Assembly (NCBI GenBank): GCA_938084195.1
Contig: CALKDJ010000022.1
Span: 1-7,364, forward strand
DNA from: an uncultured Methylophilaceae bacterium
Lineage (GTDB): Bacteria; Pseudomonadota; Gammaproteobacteria; Burkholderiales; Methylophilaceae
Reading direction: 5' to 3'
DNA length: 7,364 nt
This document shows positions 6,370-7,364 of the stretch, piece after piece. The position numbers and the translations under genes are program-made. The notes below the pieces were generated by a model, which did not search any database, was not told where the DNA came from, and worked only from the letters and a program-made list of their open reading frames with translations. How positions within the stretch are numbered: the stretch's first letter is position 1; every line of letters starts with the position of its first letter.

Positions 6370-7364
6370 TTAAGGAATGTCTCTTTGCGTGCGTCCAGTG
6401 TATATCTGACGTGGCCTGCCAATTTTATTATCTGAATCTGTCATCATTTCATGCCAATGGGCTATCCAACCAGCAGTCCTCGCTAACGCAAAAATAGCGG
6501 TAAACATTGAATTGGGAATGCCAAGGGCTTTCATAACAATACCGGAATAAAAATCAACATTTGGATAAAGTTTTTTTTCAATGAAATATTCATCTTCCAA
6601 AGCTATTCTTTCAAGTGTATTTGCTAATTTGAATAATGGCTCATTATTAAGTCCCAACTCATCAAGAACTTCATGACATGTTACTTTCATAATTTCAGCA
6701 CGAGGATCTCTATTCCTATACACACGGTGACCAAAGCCCATTAATCTAAAATCATCATTTTTATCTTTTGCTCTTTTTATATATTCATTAATACGAGATT
6801 CATTTTTAATTTCATTAAGCATTTTTAAGGTGGCTTCATTTGCTCCCCCGTGAGCTGGTCCCCATAAAGATGCAATTCCTGAAGCAATACAAGCATATGG
6901 ATTTGCTCCAGTTGATCCTACTAATCGAACCGTCGAAGTAGAGGCATTTTGTTCATGATCAGCATGAAGAATAAGTATCCTCTCAAATGCACGGGTAATA
7001 ATTGGATTCACATGATAGGGCTTATTTGGGCTTGAAAACATCATATTAAGAATATTAGCTACATAACCTAAATCATGTTTAGGATATACAAACGGTAATC
7101 CAAGATTGTATGTGTGGCTCCAAGCAGCAATTGTTGGTACTTTTGCAAGTAATTTATTAGCTGATTGTTTACGATGGTTTCTATTATTGATATTCATATT
7201 ATCAAAATAGAATGCTGCCATTGAACCGACTACACCAACCATAACTGCCATAGGGTGTGCATCTCTTCGAAAACCTCTAAATACATTATTTAATTGATCG
7301 TGCAGTAGACTTTGTCCATTAATAGTTGCGGAATAAAGTTCTTTTTCCTTGAAAGTTGGCAGTT
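6370..7364 (-). CDS. gltA: Type II citrate synthase GltA (5'-partial, 330 residues visible)
   Basis: Citrate synthase condenses oxaloacetate and acetyl-CoA at the entry of the TCA cycle. The minus-strand frame is open to the right edge. Upstream of the internal ATG at 7251, 37 more residues translate in phase, including [13 protein letters not shown] and [10 protein letters not shown]. About 93 N-terminal residues are therefore outside the window and 7251 is not the start. The sequence is collinear with the E. coli type II (hexameric) enzyme. The catalytic triad is intact: His of [10 protein letters not shown] (codon 6850-6852), His of [10 protein letters not shown] (6727-6729) and Asp of YPNVDFYSG (6553-6555), matching E. 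coli H264, H305 and D362. [15 protein letters not shown] and the C-terminal GRPRQIYTG are also present. The protein ends at RDIP, a few residues short of E. coli. The position of the allosteric Cys206 is Asn here (see findings). It converges on erpA with four bases between stops and no clear terminator. Confidence 0.97.
   Translation of the reverse strand, partial: LPTFKEKELYSATINGQSLLHDQLNNVFRGFRRDAHPMAVMVGVVGSMAAFYFDNMNINNRNHRKQSANKLLAKVPTIAAWSHTYNLGLPFVYPKHDLGYVANILNMMFSSPNKPYHVNPIITRAFERILILHADHEQNASTSTVRLVGSTGANPYACIASGIASLWGPAHGGANEATLKMLNEIKNESRINEYIKRAKDKNDDFRLMGFGHRVYRNRDPRAEIMKVTCHEVLDELGLNNEPLFKLANTLERIALEDEYFIEKKLYPNVDFYSGIVMKALGIPNSMFTAIFALARTAGWIAHWHEMMTDSDNKIGRPRQIYTGRTQRDIP

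Noticed and set aside
6372..6385. Imperfect inverted repeat at the gltA 3' end followed by a T run, considered as a terminator
   Set aside because: Read on the minus strand it pairs with mismatches and only a few base pairs, and it lies before the stop codon; too weak to call.
7249..7251. ATG (minus strand) at 7251 as the start of gltA
   Set aside because: The frame continues to the right edge with conserved citrate synthase sequence ([10 protein letters not shown]), so this Met is internal.

Overview
This is ordinary chromosomal DNA from a bacterium, with a very low G+C content (about one third by eye) and almost no non-coding sequence. The protein set and gene order suggest a proteobacterium, most likely betaproteobacterial. 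The order is recG-ubiC-ubiA, rplM-rpsI, argC, a membrane coiled-coil protein, a bactofilin and erpA, facing a type II citrate synthase gene. From memory, the run from rplM to erpA is typical of Betaproteobacteria. The A+T bias, short proteins and overlapping genes would fit a streamlined aquatic lineage such as the OM43/LD28 Methylophilaceae. That placement is inference and could not be tested here.

Layout. Bases 1-1804 hold the 3' part of recG, which enters from the left edge. It is followed with almost no gap by ubiC (1806-2357) and ubiA (2344-3204, overlapping ubiC by 14 bases). These two genes encode the first two committed steps of ubiquinone synthesis. A gap of 88 bases then carries a clear sigma-70-type promoter (about 3225-3254) for rplM-rpsI (3293-4126), the ribosomal proteins L13 and S9. 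That pair ends in a strong intrinsic terminator (4134-4160).

A second tight cluster starts at argC (4198-5238) and continues through a 118-residue single-pass membrane coiled-coil protein (5242-5598), a bactofilin (5598-6008) and erpA (6012-6365). The spacings are 3, -1 and 3 bases, so the four genes are probably one transcript. It joins arginine synthesis, a bactofilin module and Fe-S cluster delivery. gltA (minus strand, 6370 to the right edge) converges on erpA with only four bases between the two stop codons and no visible terminator.

No mobile element, CRISPR array, tRNA, rRNA or prophage signal was seen. No intergenic stretch exceeds 90 bases. Nothing amounts to an obviously new system. 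The most interesting part is the small membrane coiled-coil protein translationally coupled to the bactofilin. It looks like a shortened member of a betaproteobacterial family that usually has a further C-terminal domain.
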